Notes: a model not told the origin generated them from the letters alone. Shown: positions 35,618-44,982, counted from the first letter of the stretch. The stretch is DNA of 64,000 nt from Ructibacterium gallinarum (GCF_014982785.1 NZ_JADCKB010000009.1:1-64000), one strand, 5' to 3'. A program made the numbers and translations.

Positions 35618-37768
35618 TTATTTTTGAATGGTAAGCAAGAGATCGCCGTGCTGAACCTGGTCACTGGCGTAGGCGGGAACAATTTCGCCGCATTCGTCCG
35701 TGTTGCAAATAATCATTGGTGTTATGGTGGGGTAGCCATCATTTTGAATGCCTGCGATGTCAAATTCGGCCAGCAAGTCTCCCCGCCGGACGGTATCACC
35801 GTTTTGCACATGCACTGTAAAGTGTTTTCCGTTCAGCTTGACTGTATCCAGCCCCACATGGAGCAGAAGATCAATTCCGTCTTTGGTTAACAACCCGATG
35901 GCGTGTTTGGTGTCAAAAACATTTTCAATCGTGGCATCGGCTGGGGCGTAAAGTTTACCTTCTTCTGGTTCTATGGCAATGCCCTGCCCCAATATGCCCT
36001 GCGAGAATACTTCATCCGGTACCTTTTCAAGTGGAATTACCTTTCCAGACAGAGGCGCGTATAAGGGAACAGTTTTCCCCTCCGGCGCTGTCGCGGGCTT
36101 TGGCGTTTCTCCAGCAGATTCTGGTATGGTAATGTTATCTTCCGGAATATCCGGTGCAGAGGATAAATAGTCTTCTAGATTCGATTTTACTACGGTGACA
36201 CTGGGGCCATAAATGACCTGCACGCCGTTGCCTTTGCGGATAACTCCTGCTGCACCGCTGGATTTCAGTAAGCCATCATCTACTTTGCTGCTGTCATGCA
36301 CTGTAATTCGGAGTCGGGTAGCACAGCAGTCCACATCGCTGATGTTGGTTTTTCCACCCAGGCCTTTTGTAATCAAAGCGGAACGGGAATCGGTATTTTG
36401 AGCGTCTTGTCCTTTTCCAGATCTTTCTTGTTTTCTCGCATTGACGTCCGCCCGGGTATAGAGCTTGGTTTCTTCCGAGTCTGCCTCGCGTCCCGGTGTT
36501 TTCAGGTTAAATTTGCGAATCAGGAACCGGAACAGGAAGTAATAAACGATAAAATAACCGATACCGACAATAACAATATAGATCCAGCTGGTTTTGGCGT
36601 TGCCCTGCAAAATACCAAACAAAAACAGGTCGATAAGACCGCCGGAGAAGGTCATGCCAACTCCCACATTTAGTATATGCATCAGCATATAGGCAAGGCC
36701 GGCAAATACACAGTGAATCGCATAGAGCATGGGCGCAACAAATAAAAAGGTAAATTCAAGCGGTTCGGTAATTCCGGTCAGCATAGAGGTTAGTGCCGCG
36801 GAAAGCAGAAGGCCGCCTACGATTTTGCGTTTTTCTGGGCGGGCACACTGATACATGGCAAGGGCCGCGCCAGGCAAGCCGAAAATCATTAGTGGGAATT
36901 TGCCGGACATGAACCGGGTGGCAGAAACCGCAAAGTGTTTTACAGAGGGGTCAGAAAGCTGGGCAAAAAAGATATTCTGGGCTCCTTCCCAGGTTTTTCC
37001 CATAATTTCCATGGTTCCGCCTACATTGGTCTGCCAGAAAGGCAGATAGAAGACATGATGCAGTCCGAAGGGAATCAGTGCCCGTTCGGTCAGCCCGTAT
37101 ACCCATGTGCCGAAGTATCCCGAATTTTGTACCAATTTGCCGATATAGGTAATGCCGGTTTGAATGGGTGGCCAGATAAAAAACATCAGAATACCGACCA
37201 CGAGATATACGGCGGAGGAGATAATAGGTACGAACCGTGTGCCGCCGAAGAAGGAAAGTACCTGCGGCAGCTGGATTTTATAAAAGCGGTTATGCAATGC
37301 CGCAACGCCAAGGCCTACAATGATTCCGCCGAAAACGCCCATTTGCAGGGAATTAATACCTAGCACGGACGCCATGGCACCCTCTTTTATGTGTTCGGCA
37401 ACACCGTCCGCCCCATAGGCGTTAAGCGCCATAGCACCAATGGCAGCGTGCATGACGAAAAATGCAATCGCGCCCGCCAGGGCTGCAACCTCTTTTTCTT
37501 TTTTTGCCATGCCGATGGAAATACCAATGGCAAAAATCAGCGGCAGGTTAGAAAATACAATATCGCCGCAGCTGTTTAAGACCTGCAATACCGCATGAAT
37601 GGGAGTTCCAGGCCCCATTACGCTCATTAGGTTGTAGGTTTTCAGCATGGTTTCATTGGTAAATGCGCCGCCGATCCCCAGAAATAGCCCGGCTACCGGC
37701 AGGATGGCAATGGGTAGCATAAAGGAACGTCCGACACGCTGCAGTACACCGAAAATCTTATCTTTCAT
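35618..37768 (-). CDS. ptsG: PTS glucose-type transporter EIICBA
   Basis: 716 residues. It imports and phosphorylates a sugar. The IIC membrane domain (about 1-420) contains LTERALIPFGLHHVFYLPFW and TGITEPLEFTFLF. The IIB domain (about 465-540) holds the phospho-Cys in VDCCATRLR. The IIA domain (about 570-716) holds the phospho-His in DLLLHVGLDTV. The single-chain CBA order is that of PtsG and NagE; glucose is more likely from the IIC motifs, N-acetylglucosamine is possible. The gene has its own promoter and a long structured leader. Confidence 0.9.
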   Translation of the reverse strand: MKDKIFGVLQRVGRSFMLPIAILPVAGLFLGIGGAFTNETMLKTYNLMSVMGPGTPIHAVLQVLNSCGDIVFSNLPLIFAIGISIGMAKKEKEVAALAGAIAFFVMHAAIGAMALNAYGADGVAEHIKEGAMASVLGINSLQMGVFGGIIVGLGVAALHNRFYKIQLPQVLSFFGGTRFVPIISSAVYLVVGILMFFIWPPIQTGITYIGKLVQNSGYFGTWVYGLTERALIPFGLHHVFYLPFWQTNVGGTMEIMGKTWEGAQNIFFAQLSDPSVKHFAVSATRFMSGKFPLMIFGLPGAALAMYQCARPEKRKIVGGLLLSAALTSMLTGITEPLEFTFLFVAPMLYAIHCVFAGLAYMLMHILNVGVGMTFSGGLIDLFLFGILQGNAKTSWIYIVIVGIGYFIVYYFLFRFLIRKFNLKTPGREADSEETKLYTRADVNARKQERSGKGQDAQNTDSRSALITKGLGGKTNISDVDCCATRLRITVHDSSKVDDGLLKSSGAAGVIRKGNGVQVIYGPSVTVVKSNLEDYLSSAPDIPEDNITIPESAGETPKPATAPEGKTVPLYAPLSGKVIPLEKVPDEVFSQGILGQGIAIEPEEGKLYAPADATIENVFDTKHAIGLLTKDGIDLLLHVGLDTVKLNGKHFTVHVQNGDTVRRGDLLAEFDIAGIQNDGYPTITPMIICNTDECGEIVPAYASDQVQHGDLLLTIQK

Positions 37769-38004
37769 GGAAAGGCTCCTTTCTTTGTGTTTATTTTAAA
37801 AATGAATTTTTATACAGGGTCATATCGGGCTGGATCAAGCCGCCGCAGAAAGCAAAGTATGCACAAATCAAAAGAATCCCGGAATAATCCACGGCAGAGT
37901 TATTTTATTCTCTGGCAGAAGTTGTCGTCCCCGGATGAAAAAGAATCAGCTTTCCCGTTAGGGAAACCAAAACAACATAAAATGACAAAATACTTTTTTT
38001 GTTT
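37769..38004 (-). promoter_or_regulatory. Structured mRNA leader of the PTS gene
   Basis: About 235 bases untranslated. In the transcript there is a TTTCCC-TAAC-GGGAAA hairpin, then an 8-bp stem ATCCGGGG with TTCCGGGAT (one bulge) enclosing a CAGAG/CTCTG hairpin, then a GGCT/AGCC hairpin before the ribosome site. There is no clear terminator and no RAT sequence of the GlcT type that I can recognise. A regulatory RNA or protein-binding leader is likely. Confidence 0.45.
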
Positions 38005-38010
38005 GTGCTT

Positions 38011-38039
38011 ATTATACCATATTGCGAAAGATTTGTCCA
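38011..38039 (-). promoter_or_regulatory. Promoter of the PTS gene
   Basis: On the minus strand TGGACA (38034-38039), 17 bases, TATAAT (38011-38016). It overlaps the region just after the spoIIR stop. Confidence 0.75.
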
Positions 38040-38066
38040 GAAATTTTTGGTAAAAATATCTAAAAT

Positions 38067-38714
38067 TTATTTAAAGATAGGAAAATATTGACTCAAAATT
38101 TCCGCAATTTTCAATTTCATTTGAATCCGAATTTCTCCTGTCTGGGTTACCATGGCATATTCTTCGGCAGAAAGTTCCTGGCGGAGATCTTGAAGCGTTT
38201 CATCATCTGCTTTTACAGCATCTCCGGTCAGGCAGAGAGGCGGATACATGACACACCACCAGTTATGACCTGCGGCAGCACCAATACGGATATTAACAGC
38301 GGTATAAGTTCCAGCCGGAAGACGGACCCCTCCGTAATCCCGGGTGGGGAACCGGCAGGGTTCTATGGTGACGGAAGCCCGACCCAAAAAACCTTGCTTT
38401 TTTAATTCTGCCTGCGCTGTCCTCTGCAGCAGCGGCGCATAGGTTTTGGCTCGCTTTGCTGCTTCCTGCGCGTTGGTACAATTCTGAAACAAAAAGCCGC
38501 AATCGGACAAAATCCGGTCCCTTACTTGAAGTTTGATTCTCTGATCTTGTGCTTGGTCACTATTTGCTATGATGTGAAGACGCAGGACGTGGGAGGCAAT
38601 CTCTTTTTGATTTTGTAGGACAGAACTGCATAGCAGGATGCCAGCTATAAGGGCGATGCTGAAAAGGCAGAAAAGCCCGGGGATTATGTATCTGAAAAAG
38701 AAAGTTTTGTTCAT
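38067..38714 (-). CDS. spoIIR: Stage II sporulation protein R
   Basis: 215 residues. SpoIIR is made in the forespore and exported to trigger SpoIIGA to process pro-sigma-E in the mother cell. An N-terminal membrane segment (about residues 8-30) serves as signal. Conserved blocks are VLRLHIIANSDQAQDQRIKL (early) and GAAAGHNWWCVMYPPLCL (late). I chose ATG 38714, 9 bases after AAGGAG. A sigma-F-type promoter lies 60-90 bases upstream, as expected for this gene. Confidence 0.95.
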   Translation of the reverse strand: MNKTFFFRYIIPGLFCLFSIALIAGILLCSSVLQNQKEIASHVLRLHIIANSDQAQDQRIKLQVRDRILSDCGFLFQNCTNAQEAAKRAKTYAPLLQRTAQAELKKQGFLGRASVTIEPCRFPTRDYGGVRLPAGTYTAVNIRIGAAAGHNWWCVMYPPLCLTGDAVKADDETLQDLRQELSAEEYAMVTQTGEIRIQMKLKIAEILSQYFPIFK

Positions 38715-38776
38715 TTGATTTTGCTCCTTCCGCCCCGCACAAGAGAACTTGCTACGGGACAACTTAATATCAGTTA

Positions 38777-38805
38777 TATTCTTGCCGGATTTTTGTGCTT
38801 TATAC
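38777..38805 (-). promoter_or_regulatory. Sigma-F-type promoter of spoIIR
   Basis: On the minus strand GTATA (38801-38805), 14 bases, then GGCAAGAATA (38777-38786). The -10 matches the published sigma-F pattern GGNNANAHTR at every fixed position, and the -35 matches GYATA. Confidence 0.8.
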
Positions 38806-38808
38806 ATC

Positions 38809-38837
38809 TTGATTTTTTATTGGGTTTGAGGTACAAT
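38809..38837 (+). promoter_or_regulatory. SigA promoter and structured leader of ddl
   Basis: TTGATT (38809-38814), 17 bases, TACAAT (38832-38837), back to back with the sigma-F promoter. The leader has a 9-bp stem CTGCCCGCA (38875-38883) with TGCGGGCAG (38912-38920). The first arm can instead pair locally as CTGCC/GGCAG (38875-38888). Confidence 0.65.
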
Positions 38838-38939
38838 GTATAATTGTATTTTTCTATGCAGAAAAAAGCCTTGTCTGCCCGCAGGCAGGGCTGAGCGGAC
38901 AGAGATAGCTTTGCGGGCAGAAAGGCAGTGTAAATAGTT

Positions 38940-39992
38940 ATGGCAAAAATCAACCTGTGTGTCATTTTTGGCGGTGCATCCAGTGAGCATGAAGTATCTT
39001 TGCTTTCTGCGGCTTCGGTGCTTCGCAATATTGACCCGGATAAATATGAAGTACATAAACTGGCTATATCCAAAGAGGGAGGCTGGTACTACTACGACGG
39101 GGATGCAGAGGGACTTTCGAACCTTAACGATCCTGCGCAGTGGAATTTTGACCGTGCCTGTATCTCTCCTGATCGGACGCAGAAGACCATTTTGCGTTTC
39201 GGAGCAGAGGGGTTGAAGACCTATCCTGTTGATGTGGTCTTTCCTGTGCTTCATGGCAAGAACGGTGAGGATGGCACTGTTCAGGGCCTGTTGGAACTGG
39301 CGGGTATTCCATATGTAGGTTCTGGCGTAATTGGCAGTGCGGCTTGTATGGATAAATGTATTGCAAAGGCTTTATTTGAACGCGCCGGTATTGCGCAGGC
39401 TGCCTGGGTAGAAATGAAGAAAGGCGAGAAAAAGATCGATGAAGTAGAGGAAAAATTGGGATATCCCTGTTTTGTAAAACCTGCGAACGCAGGGTCGTCG
39501 GTGGGAATTACTAAGGCGCATAACCGGAGCGAACTGGAAGAGGGAATTGCGCTGGCTTTCTTGCATGATGAAAAGCTTTTGGTGGAAGAAATGATGACCG
39601 GAACCGAAGTTGAGAGCAGTGTGATGGGAAATCTGGATCCAGTTTGTGCCCCCGTGGTAGGAGAAATTGCGCCGGCGGCAGAGTTTTATGACTATGATGC
39701 CAAATATAATAATGCGGCATCTGTTTTGACGATTCCTGCAAAGCTTCAGCCGGAGATTGTTGAAAAACTGCGGGAGAACGCGGTGAAGGCATACCGTGCC
39801 TGCGAGTGCCGCGGCCTTTCAAGGGTAGACTTTTTCGTGGAAAAGGAAACTGGAAAGGTTTTCCTTAATGAAATCAATACTATGCCTGGATTTACTTCTA
39901 TCAGCATGTATGCCAAACTGTGGGAAGCCAGTGGTGTAAGTTATAGCGAACTGATTGACCGTCTGATTGCACTGGCCCTTGATAATCGCTGA
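38940..39992 (+). CDS. ddl: D-alanine-D-alanine ligase
   Basis: 350 residues. It makes D-Ala-D-Ala, which MurF adds to the precursor. The ATP-grasp features are FGGASSEHEVSLLSA at the N-terminus, PCFVKPANAGSSVGITKA, the omega-loop FYDYDAKYNN (the Tyr/Lys form that favours D-Ala over D-lactate) and FLNEINTMPGFTSISMY. No vancomycin-resistance type signature is seen. The only ribosome site, AAAGG, lies 14 bases before the ATG, so initiation may be weak. It is followed closely by murI. Confidence 0.96.
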   Translation: MAKINLCVIFGGASSEHEVSLLSAASVLRNIDPDKYEVHKLAISKEGGWYYYDGDAEGLSNLNDPAQWNFDRACISPDRTQKTILRFGAEGLKTYPVDVVFPVLHGKNGEDGTVQGLLELAGIPYVGSGVIGSAACMDKCIAKALFERAGIAQAAWVEMKKGEKKIDEVEEKLGYPCFVKPANAGSSVGITKAHNRSELEEGIALAFLHDEKLLVEEMMTGTEVESSVMGNLDPVCAPVVGEIAPAAEFYDYDAKYNNAASVLTIPAKLQPEIVEKLRENAVKAYRACECRGLSRVDFFVEKETGKVFLNEINTMPGFTSISMYAKLWEASGVSYSELIDRLIALALDNR

Positions 39993-40009
39993 GAGGAGGC
40001 GGGGGATCT

Positions 40010-40816
40010 ATGGACAATAGACCCATTGGAATTTTTGATTCCGGACTGGGCGGATTGACCTGTGTGAAAAAAGTGATGGAGATCATGCCCGGCGAGGATA
40101 TTATATATTTCGGCGATACGGGCCGTGTTCCCTATGGAAGTCGAAGCGCCGATACCATCTTAAAATATACGCGGCAGGACATTCGGTTTTTGGAGACTTT
40201 TGATATTAAATTTATTATTATTGCCTGCGGCACGGCCAGCAGTGCGGCGCTGCCCTTTATCCGCAGTGAATTTGATATGGACATCGAAGGTGTTTTGGAT
40301 CCTGCCTGTAAAAAGGCGGCGGCTCTGACCCAAAGTGGAAAAATTGGGGTGATCGGTACCCATGGAACGGTGCGGAGCGGGAAATATTTACAGACATTGA
40401 AGAGGATAGATTCTGGACTGGAAGTGTACAGCAAAGCCTGTCCCATGTTTGTGCCCCTGGTGGAAAATGGATATACTGACGGAGAGGTTGCCCGGCTGAT
40501 CGCCGCAGAATATTTGCAGCCGTTAAAGGATGCTGGTGTGGACACTCTGATTCTGGGCTGTACGCATTATCCGTTGCTCCGGGGTGTGATCCATGACATC
40601 ATGGGGGAACAAGTACAGTTGGTGGATGCTGGGGCAGAGGCGGCTGTGTATGCCAAGCAAAAGCTGGAGGAAAAGGATTTGCTTTGCAGCAGAGGCTACG
40701 GCGCAGCGCAGTATTATGTCAGTGATGCAGTGGATAATTTTACGGAAATCGCCGGCATGTTTTTGGAAAAAAGCGTTGACGGAAGTGTACACCTTGTGAA
40801 TATTGAAAATTACTAA
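40010..40816 (+). CDS. murI: Glutamate racemase
   Basis: 268 residues. It makes D-glutamate for the stem peptide. The two catalytic cysteines are Cys73 in IIACGTASSAALP and Cys184 in LGCTHYPLL. The first segment IGIFDSGLGGLT holds the conserved Asp10. The Asn usual after the first Cys is Gly here, a known variant in Firmicutes. The RBS is GAGGAGG. It lies 17 bases after ddl, so both amino-acid suppliers of the wall precursor are cotranscribed. Confidence 0.96.
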   Translation: MDNRPIGIFDSGLGGLTCVKKVMEIMPGEDIIYFGDTGRVPYGSRSADTILKYTRQDIRFLETFDIKFIIIACGTASSAALPFIRSEFDMDIEGVLDPACKKAAALTQSGKIGVIGTHGTVRSGKYLQTLKRIDSGLEVYSKACPMFVPLVENGYTDGEVARLIAAEYLQPLKDAGVDTLILGCTHYPLLRGVIHDIMGEQVQLVDAGAEAAVYAKQKLEEKDLLCSRGYGAAQYYVSDAVDNFTEIAGMFLEKSVDGSVHLVNIENY

Positions 40817-40837
40817 GCGGCAGAAACGGAGTAAAGC

Positions 40838-41275
40838 ATGGATGCAAATGTATTGATCAGTATAAAGACCATTCAGGAGACCGATGGTGAGATATTGGAG
40901 CCGATTGAACTGCAAACTCCCGGTAAATTCGGGATTTTGAATCAGAAATATTATATTATGTATAAGGAAAGTGAAATGACCGGTTTTGCAGACACCACTA
41001 CCACCATTAAGATTTGGCCGGGAAATGTTGTGGTGACCCGACGGGGTAAATTTAATATGAAAATGCATTATGAAGCCGGGGAATGTAATTTGTGTCTGTA
41101 TCCAACGCCCTATGGTGATATTGGCGCGGCAATTTATACTTCGGAAATTGATTATGCTTTTTCCGGATTGGAAGGAAAGCTGAAGGTGGATTATACTTTG
41201 GATGCGGATAACGAAAATTTCATACAAAATTCATTGCATGTGGAGATTCGGCCGATTGTGGCCTATTCAAAGTAG
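40838..41275 (+). CDS. DUF1934 (YwiB-like) protein
   Basis: 145 residues, a small beta-barrel family of unknown function. The N-terminal strand pair VLISIKTIQETDG and the later TTTIKIWPGNVVVTRRGKFN and LKVDYTLDADNE are characteristic. In Bacillus the homologue ywiB also lies directly upstream of argS, as here. The ATG follows CGGAG. There is no signal peptide, so it is probably cytoplasmic. Confidence 0.85.
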   Translation: MDANVLISIKTIQETDGEILEPIELQTPGKFGILNQKYYIMYKESEMTGFADTTTTIKIWPGNVVVTRRGKFNMKMHYEAGECNLCLYPTPYGDIGAAIYTSEIDYAFSGLEGKLKVDYTLDADNENFIQNSLHVEIRPIVAYSK

Positions 41276-41293
41276 AAGAAAGGATAGAGGTAG

Positions 41294-42994
41294 ATGAGCA
41301 TACAGGAAAAGATGAAAGATAAAATTGCCGGCGTGGTAATGAACGCTTTGCAGGCGGCACGGCAAAAGGAAACACTGCCGGATACAGAAGTGGAAGGCGT
41401 ATCGGAAATGATTCGGCTGGAGGTGCCCAGAGACAAACAGCATGGGGATTTTGCCTGCAATATTGCCATGGTGCTGGCAAAGCCGCTGCGTACTGCGCCG
41501 CGGAAAATAGCGGAAGCCATTGCCGCAGAAATTGCGCCAGACCGGGATATAGAGAAAATTGAAGTGGCAGGAGCCGGGTTTATTAATTTTTATCTTAGCG
41601 CTAACTGGCTGTATGAAATTCTTTTGAATATTGAACAGCAGGGAGAGCATTATGGTAAAATTGATATGGGAAAAGGGAAAAAGGTCATGGTAGAGTTTGT
41701 ATCTGCCAATCCTACCGGCCCTATGCACATGGGCAATGCCCGTGGCGGCGCGCTGGGGGATTGCCTTGCGTCGGTGCTGGAGTACGCAGGCTTTGATGTG
41801 ACCAGAGAATTTTATATTAATGATGCTGGAAATCAGATTGAGAAGTTTGGAAATTCCTTAAATGCCCGGTATATCCAGCAGTTAAAGGGGGAAGATGCCA
41901 TTGCTTTTCCGGAGGACGGCTATCATGGCGAAGATATAACCGAGCATGCCAAGGATTTCATTGCCCTTTACGGGGACAAGCATCTTTCCTGCACGGAGGA
42001 GGAGCGCAAGGCGGCGTTGGTAGATTATGCACTGGAAAAGAATATTGCGGCGCTGAAACGGGATCTTGAGCAATACCGGATTGTGTATGATGTGTGGTTC
42101 CGGGAAAGTACCCTGCATGAGTCAGGAGCGGTACAGGAAGCCATTGACCTGCTCACCCAGAATGGATTTACGTATCAAGAAGATGGAGCGGTATGGCTCA
42201 ACTGTGAAAAAATGGGTCTTGAAAAAAATGAGGTCTTGGTTCGAAAAAATGGCATCCCTACTTATTTTGCAGCAGATATTGCTTATCACATTAACAAATT
42301 AAAAACCCGCGGCTATGACTGGGCAATCAATGTTTGGGGCGCTGATCATCATGGACATGTAGCCCGGATGAAAAAAGCGCTGGATGCCGTTGGCCTGGAC
42401 GGAAACCGGCTGGATGTGGTGTTAATGCAGCTGGTTCGGCTGATGCGTGACGGCGAGGTAGTGCGTATGTCAAAGCGTACCGGTAAAGCAATCACGCTTT
42501 CCGATCTTTTAGAGGACATCAGTGTGGATGCGGCGCGGTTCTTCTTCAATATGCGCAGTGCTGGCAGCCATCTTGATTTTGATTTGACGCTGGCGGCGGA
42601 ACAAAGCAATGATAATCCTGTATTTTATGTCCAGTATGCCCATGCAAGGATTTGTAGTATTCTGCGGCTTTTGGAAGAGGAAGGCGTGAAGGTTTTGCCA
42701 TACAGCGAGATGCATCCGGAGCTTTTGAAGGAAGAGGCGGAACTTGATCTTTTGAAAAAGTTGGGTGAACTTCCTGAAGAGATTGAAGCGGCGGCAAAAG
42801 CATTAGAGCCGGCAAAGATTACCAGATATGTTATGGACTTGGCGGCAGCATTTCATACTTTTTATACTGCCTGCCGGGTTAAGGTAGAGGATACCGATTT
42901 GATGAATGCGCGGCTGAAACTGATTGACAGTACCCGGATCGTGATTAAAGGCGTATTGACTATGCTGAAAATTACGGCACCGGAAAAGATGTAA
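41294..42994 (+). CDS. argS: Arginyl-tRNA synthetase
   Basis: 566 residues, full length, class I. The N-terminal Arg-specific Add1 domain (about 1-110) leads to the HIGH-type motif in TGPMHMGNARGG (His145 to Asn148). The KMSKS equivalent is RMSKRTGKAITL. The C-terminal DALR anticodon-binding domain (about 455-566) contains QYAHARICSILR. The RBS is AAAGGATAGAGG. The tRNA-Arg(CCU) at 18.6 kb is one of its substrates. Confidence 0.97.
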   Translation: MSIQEKMKDKIAGVVMNALQAARQKETLPDTEVEGVSEMIRLEVPRDKQHGDFACNIAMVLAKPLRTAPRKIAEAIAAEIAPDRDIEKIEVAGAGFINFYLSANWLYEILLNIEQQGEHYGKIDMGKGKKVMVEFVSANPTGPMHMGNARGGALGDCLASVLEYAGFDVTREFYINDAGNQIEKFGNSLNARYIQQLKGEDAIAFPEDGYHGEDITEHAKDFIALYGDKHLSCTEEERKAALVDYALEKNIAALKRDLEQYRIVYDVWFRESTLHESGAVQEAIDLLTQNGFTYQEDGAVWLNCEKMGLEKNEVLVRKNGIPTYFAADIAYHINKLKTRGYDWAINVWGADHHGHVARMKKALDAVGLDGNRLDVVLMQLVRLMRDGEVVRMSKRTGKAITLSDLLEDISVDAARFFFNMRSAGSHLDFDLTLAAEQSNDNPVFYVQYAHARICSILRLLEEEGVKVLPYSEMHPELLKEEAELDLLKKLGELPEEIEAAAKALEPAKITRYVMDLAAAFHTFYTACRVKVEDTDLMNARLKLIDSTRIVIKGVLTMLKITAPEKM

Positions 42995-43003
42995 GGAGGC
43001 TAT

Positions 43004-43375
43004 ATGAGAAAAATCATTCTTTCGGCTTTGATATGCTGTGCCGTGATGGTACAGCTGACTTGTTTCGCTCAGGCACCCGAACAGCTGGTGACAGAGGCCT
43101 ATGTTTATACCGGCACCCTTTATTATTGTGACGCGGCACGGAACAAAATTGTCCTGAAAAACGTCCAACCGGTAGGAAGCATTGATGAAAAAAATACAGC
43201 TACAGCAGCTGAAGCGGAATACAATGAGATATGGGTTTCCGGCGGTGGAACATTGGGAGACGGGAGTTTGGTGCCCATGGAGGATTTAAATCGCTATGCT
43301 GACAGTAATGTGCGGGTAATCATCACCCGCAGTGCGGCAGAAGGCATTCGTGTAGTGACTTTGAAATTTTTATAA
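43004..43375 (+). CDS. Small secreted protein of unknown function
   Basis: 123 residues. The signal peptide probably ends at CFA (residue 22). The mature part is mainly beta strands (EAYVYTGTLYYCDAARNKIV, EIWVSGGGTLGDGS, VRVIITRSAAEGIRVVTLKF). This strand pattern resembles the small repeated barrels in the SLH proteins of this window. It starts 9 bases after argS with AAGGAGG and precedes the CtpA-like protease. No family was recognised. Confidence 0.7.
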   Translation: MRKIILSALICCAVMVQLTCFAQAPEQLVTEAYVYTGTLYYCDAARNKIVLKNVQPVGSIDEKNTATAAEAEYNEIWVSGGGTLGDGSLVPMEDLNRYADSNVRVIITRSAAEGIRVVTLKFL

Positions 43376-43449
43376 AAAACGGGGCGTTTGGGGGACCGCG
43401 TGCAGAAAATTTTCCGAAAACGGGAAAGGCGAAAAGGAGGAATCTATAA

Positions 43450-44982
43450 ATGAAGGTAGGAAAGATGAAGTTTCGCAGATTGGCAGGATTTCTTTGTTTT
43501 GTAATGGTAGTACTTTCGTTTGCAGTTCCTGCGGCGGCGGAAGAGGCGGCAGCGGATACCGATGTACAGGCAACAGAGGCAGCAGCGGATCCGGAGGTAC
43601 TGAGCGCGGAGGACGCACAGGATTTAATCCAGGCAGTGGCTATGCAGTTGGGTATTTATGCGCGTTATGAGGATATTTCAGAGCGCAGTCTTTACAAAAC
43701 TGCAGTAGAGCGGTTGGTAGAAGAGAATCCAGATTTGTATCACGAAGTGCTCAAGGCGATGCTGGAATCGGTGGATGAGCATTCGGAGTATTATACGGCA
43801 GAGGAAGCCGAAAAACTGATGCAGACGGTGAACGGCGAGGTCAACGGTATCGGTGTCAGTATTGATTTTACCAATCCGGAAGCAGCCCGGATTGTTTCTG
43901 TAATTCCGGATACACCCGCAGACAAGGCGGGCATACAAGTAGGCGACCTCCTGGTAGGCGCTGATGGAGTTGATCTTCGGGGGATGCAGTCCGAATCTAT
44001 TTTAAGCTTGATTCGAGGCGCTGTTGGGACTACCGTTCATATTGATGTAGAACGAAACGGCGCAGTGATGGGTTTTGATATTGTTCGTGATGCTATTATT
44101 GGAACTTCTGTAACGTCAAAAATATTTGAGGACAGCGGCGAAAAGCTGATGTATATCAGAGTATACGGATTTGTAAAAAATACAGCTGAAAAATTTGAGG
44201 AAGCTTTGAAAGAAGCAGACCTTGCAGGAATCGAAAATCTGATTATTGACGTGCGGGATAATGGCGGCGGTATTTTAGATCAAGCAGTGGAAATGGCGAA
44301 TAATTTTGTGCCCAAAGACAGCATTATTACCACCGAAGATCATAAGAACGAGATATTTAATAAGGTGTATAAAGGAACTAAGGTGGTAAAATCTAAATAT
44401 AACACAGTTGTTTTGATTAATGAAAATTCCGCAAGCGCATCCGAGGTTTTTGCGGCCGCCCTGCATGAAAATGGTGCTGCCACATTGATTGGCACCCGGT
44501 CTTACGGCAAGGGTACCATTCAGTCGATTAATGGACTGCAAACTGGCGGCATGATAAAATACACCAGCGGTTTTTATCTTACACCCAGCGGAAATAATAT
44601 TAATGGCGTGGGACTTGTGCCGGATGCCTATGTAGAAAACCAGCTTCAGCCTATAAATGAAGAGGAATTTGGGAGTTTTGAATATACCCGTACCTATCAA
44701 GTGGGAGATACAGGAGAGGAAGTAAGACTGGCCAAAGAGATTTTAAAACTTTTTAATATCTATCAGGGTGAAATGAATGATGTTTTTGACCAGGATCTTT
44801 ACTATGCAGTTTATGCATTCCAGACGCAGGCGCAGATTTTTCCTTACGGAGTGCTGGATCTGACCACGCAGCTGCAGCTGCACAATTTCCTGAGTAAAGC
44901 CAAAATTGAAATTGATGATCAGCTGAAAGCAGGTTTTGCTCATTTTGGCATGACCATGCCCAGCGAGGAAGCGGCCCAGTAA
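43450..44982 (+). CDS. S41-family C-terminal processing protease
   Basis: 510 residues. The signal peptide (cleavage near residue 30) and an Ala/Glu-rich start are followed by a PDZ domain (about 127-212, GIGVSIDF...AGIQVGDLLVGADG). The S41 catalytic core follows, with Ser329 in NENSASASEVF and Lys354 in RSYGKGTIQ. The C-terminal peptidoglycan-binding domain (about 415-490, YQVGDTGEEVRLAKEILK) would keep it in the wall. It is like CtpA/CtpB, cutting C-termini of exported proteins. CtpB acts in sporulation, so a similar role is possible. A terminator follows. Confidence 0.93.
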   Translation: MKVGKMKFRRLAGFLCFVMVVLSFAVPAAAEEAAADTDVQATEAAADPEVLSAEDAQDLIQAVAMQLGIYARYEDISERSLYKTAVERLVEENPDLYHEVLKAMLESVDEHSEYYTAEEAEKLMQTVNGEVNGIGVSIDFTNPEAARIVSVIPDTPADKAGIQVGDLLVGADGVDLRGMQSESILSLIRGAVGTTVHIDVERNGAVMGFDIVRDAIIGTSVTSKIFEDSGEKLMYIRVYGFVKNTAEKFEEALKEADLAGIENLIIDVRDNGGGILDQAVEMANNFVPKDSIITTEDHKNEIFNKVYKGTKVVKSKYNTVVLINENSASASEVFAAALHENGAATLIGTRSYGKGTIQSINGLQTGGMIKYTSGFYLTPSGNNINGVGLVPDAYVENQLQPINEEEFGSFEYTRTYQVGDTGEEVRLAKEILKLFNIYQGEMNDVFDQDLYYAVYAFQTQAQIFPYGVLDLTTQLQLHNFLSKAKIEIDDQLKAGFAHFGMTMPSEEAAQ

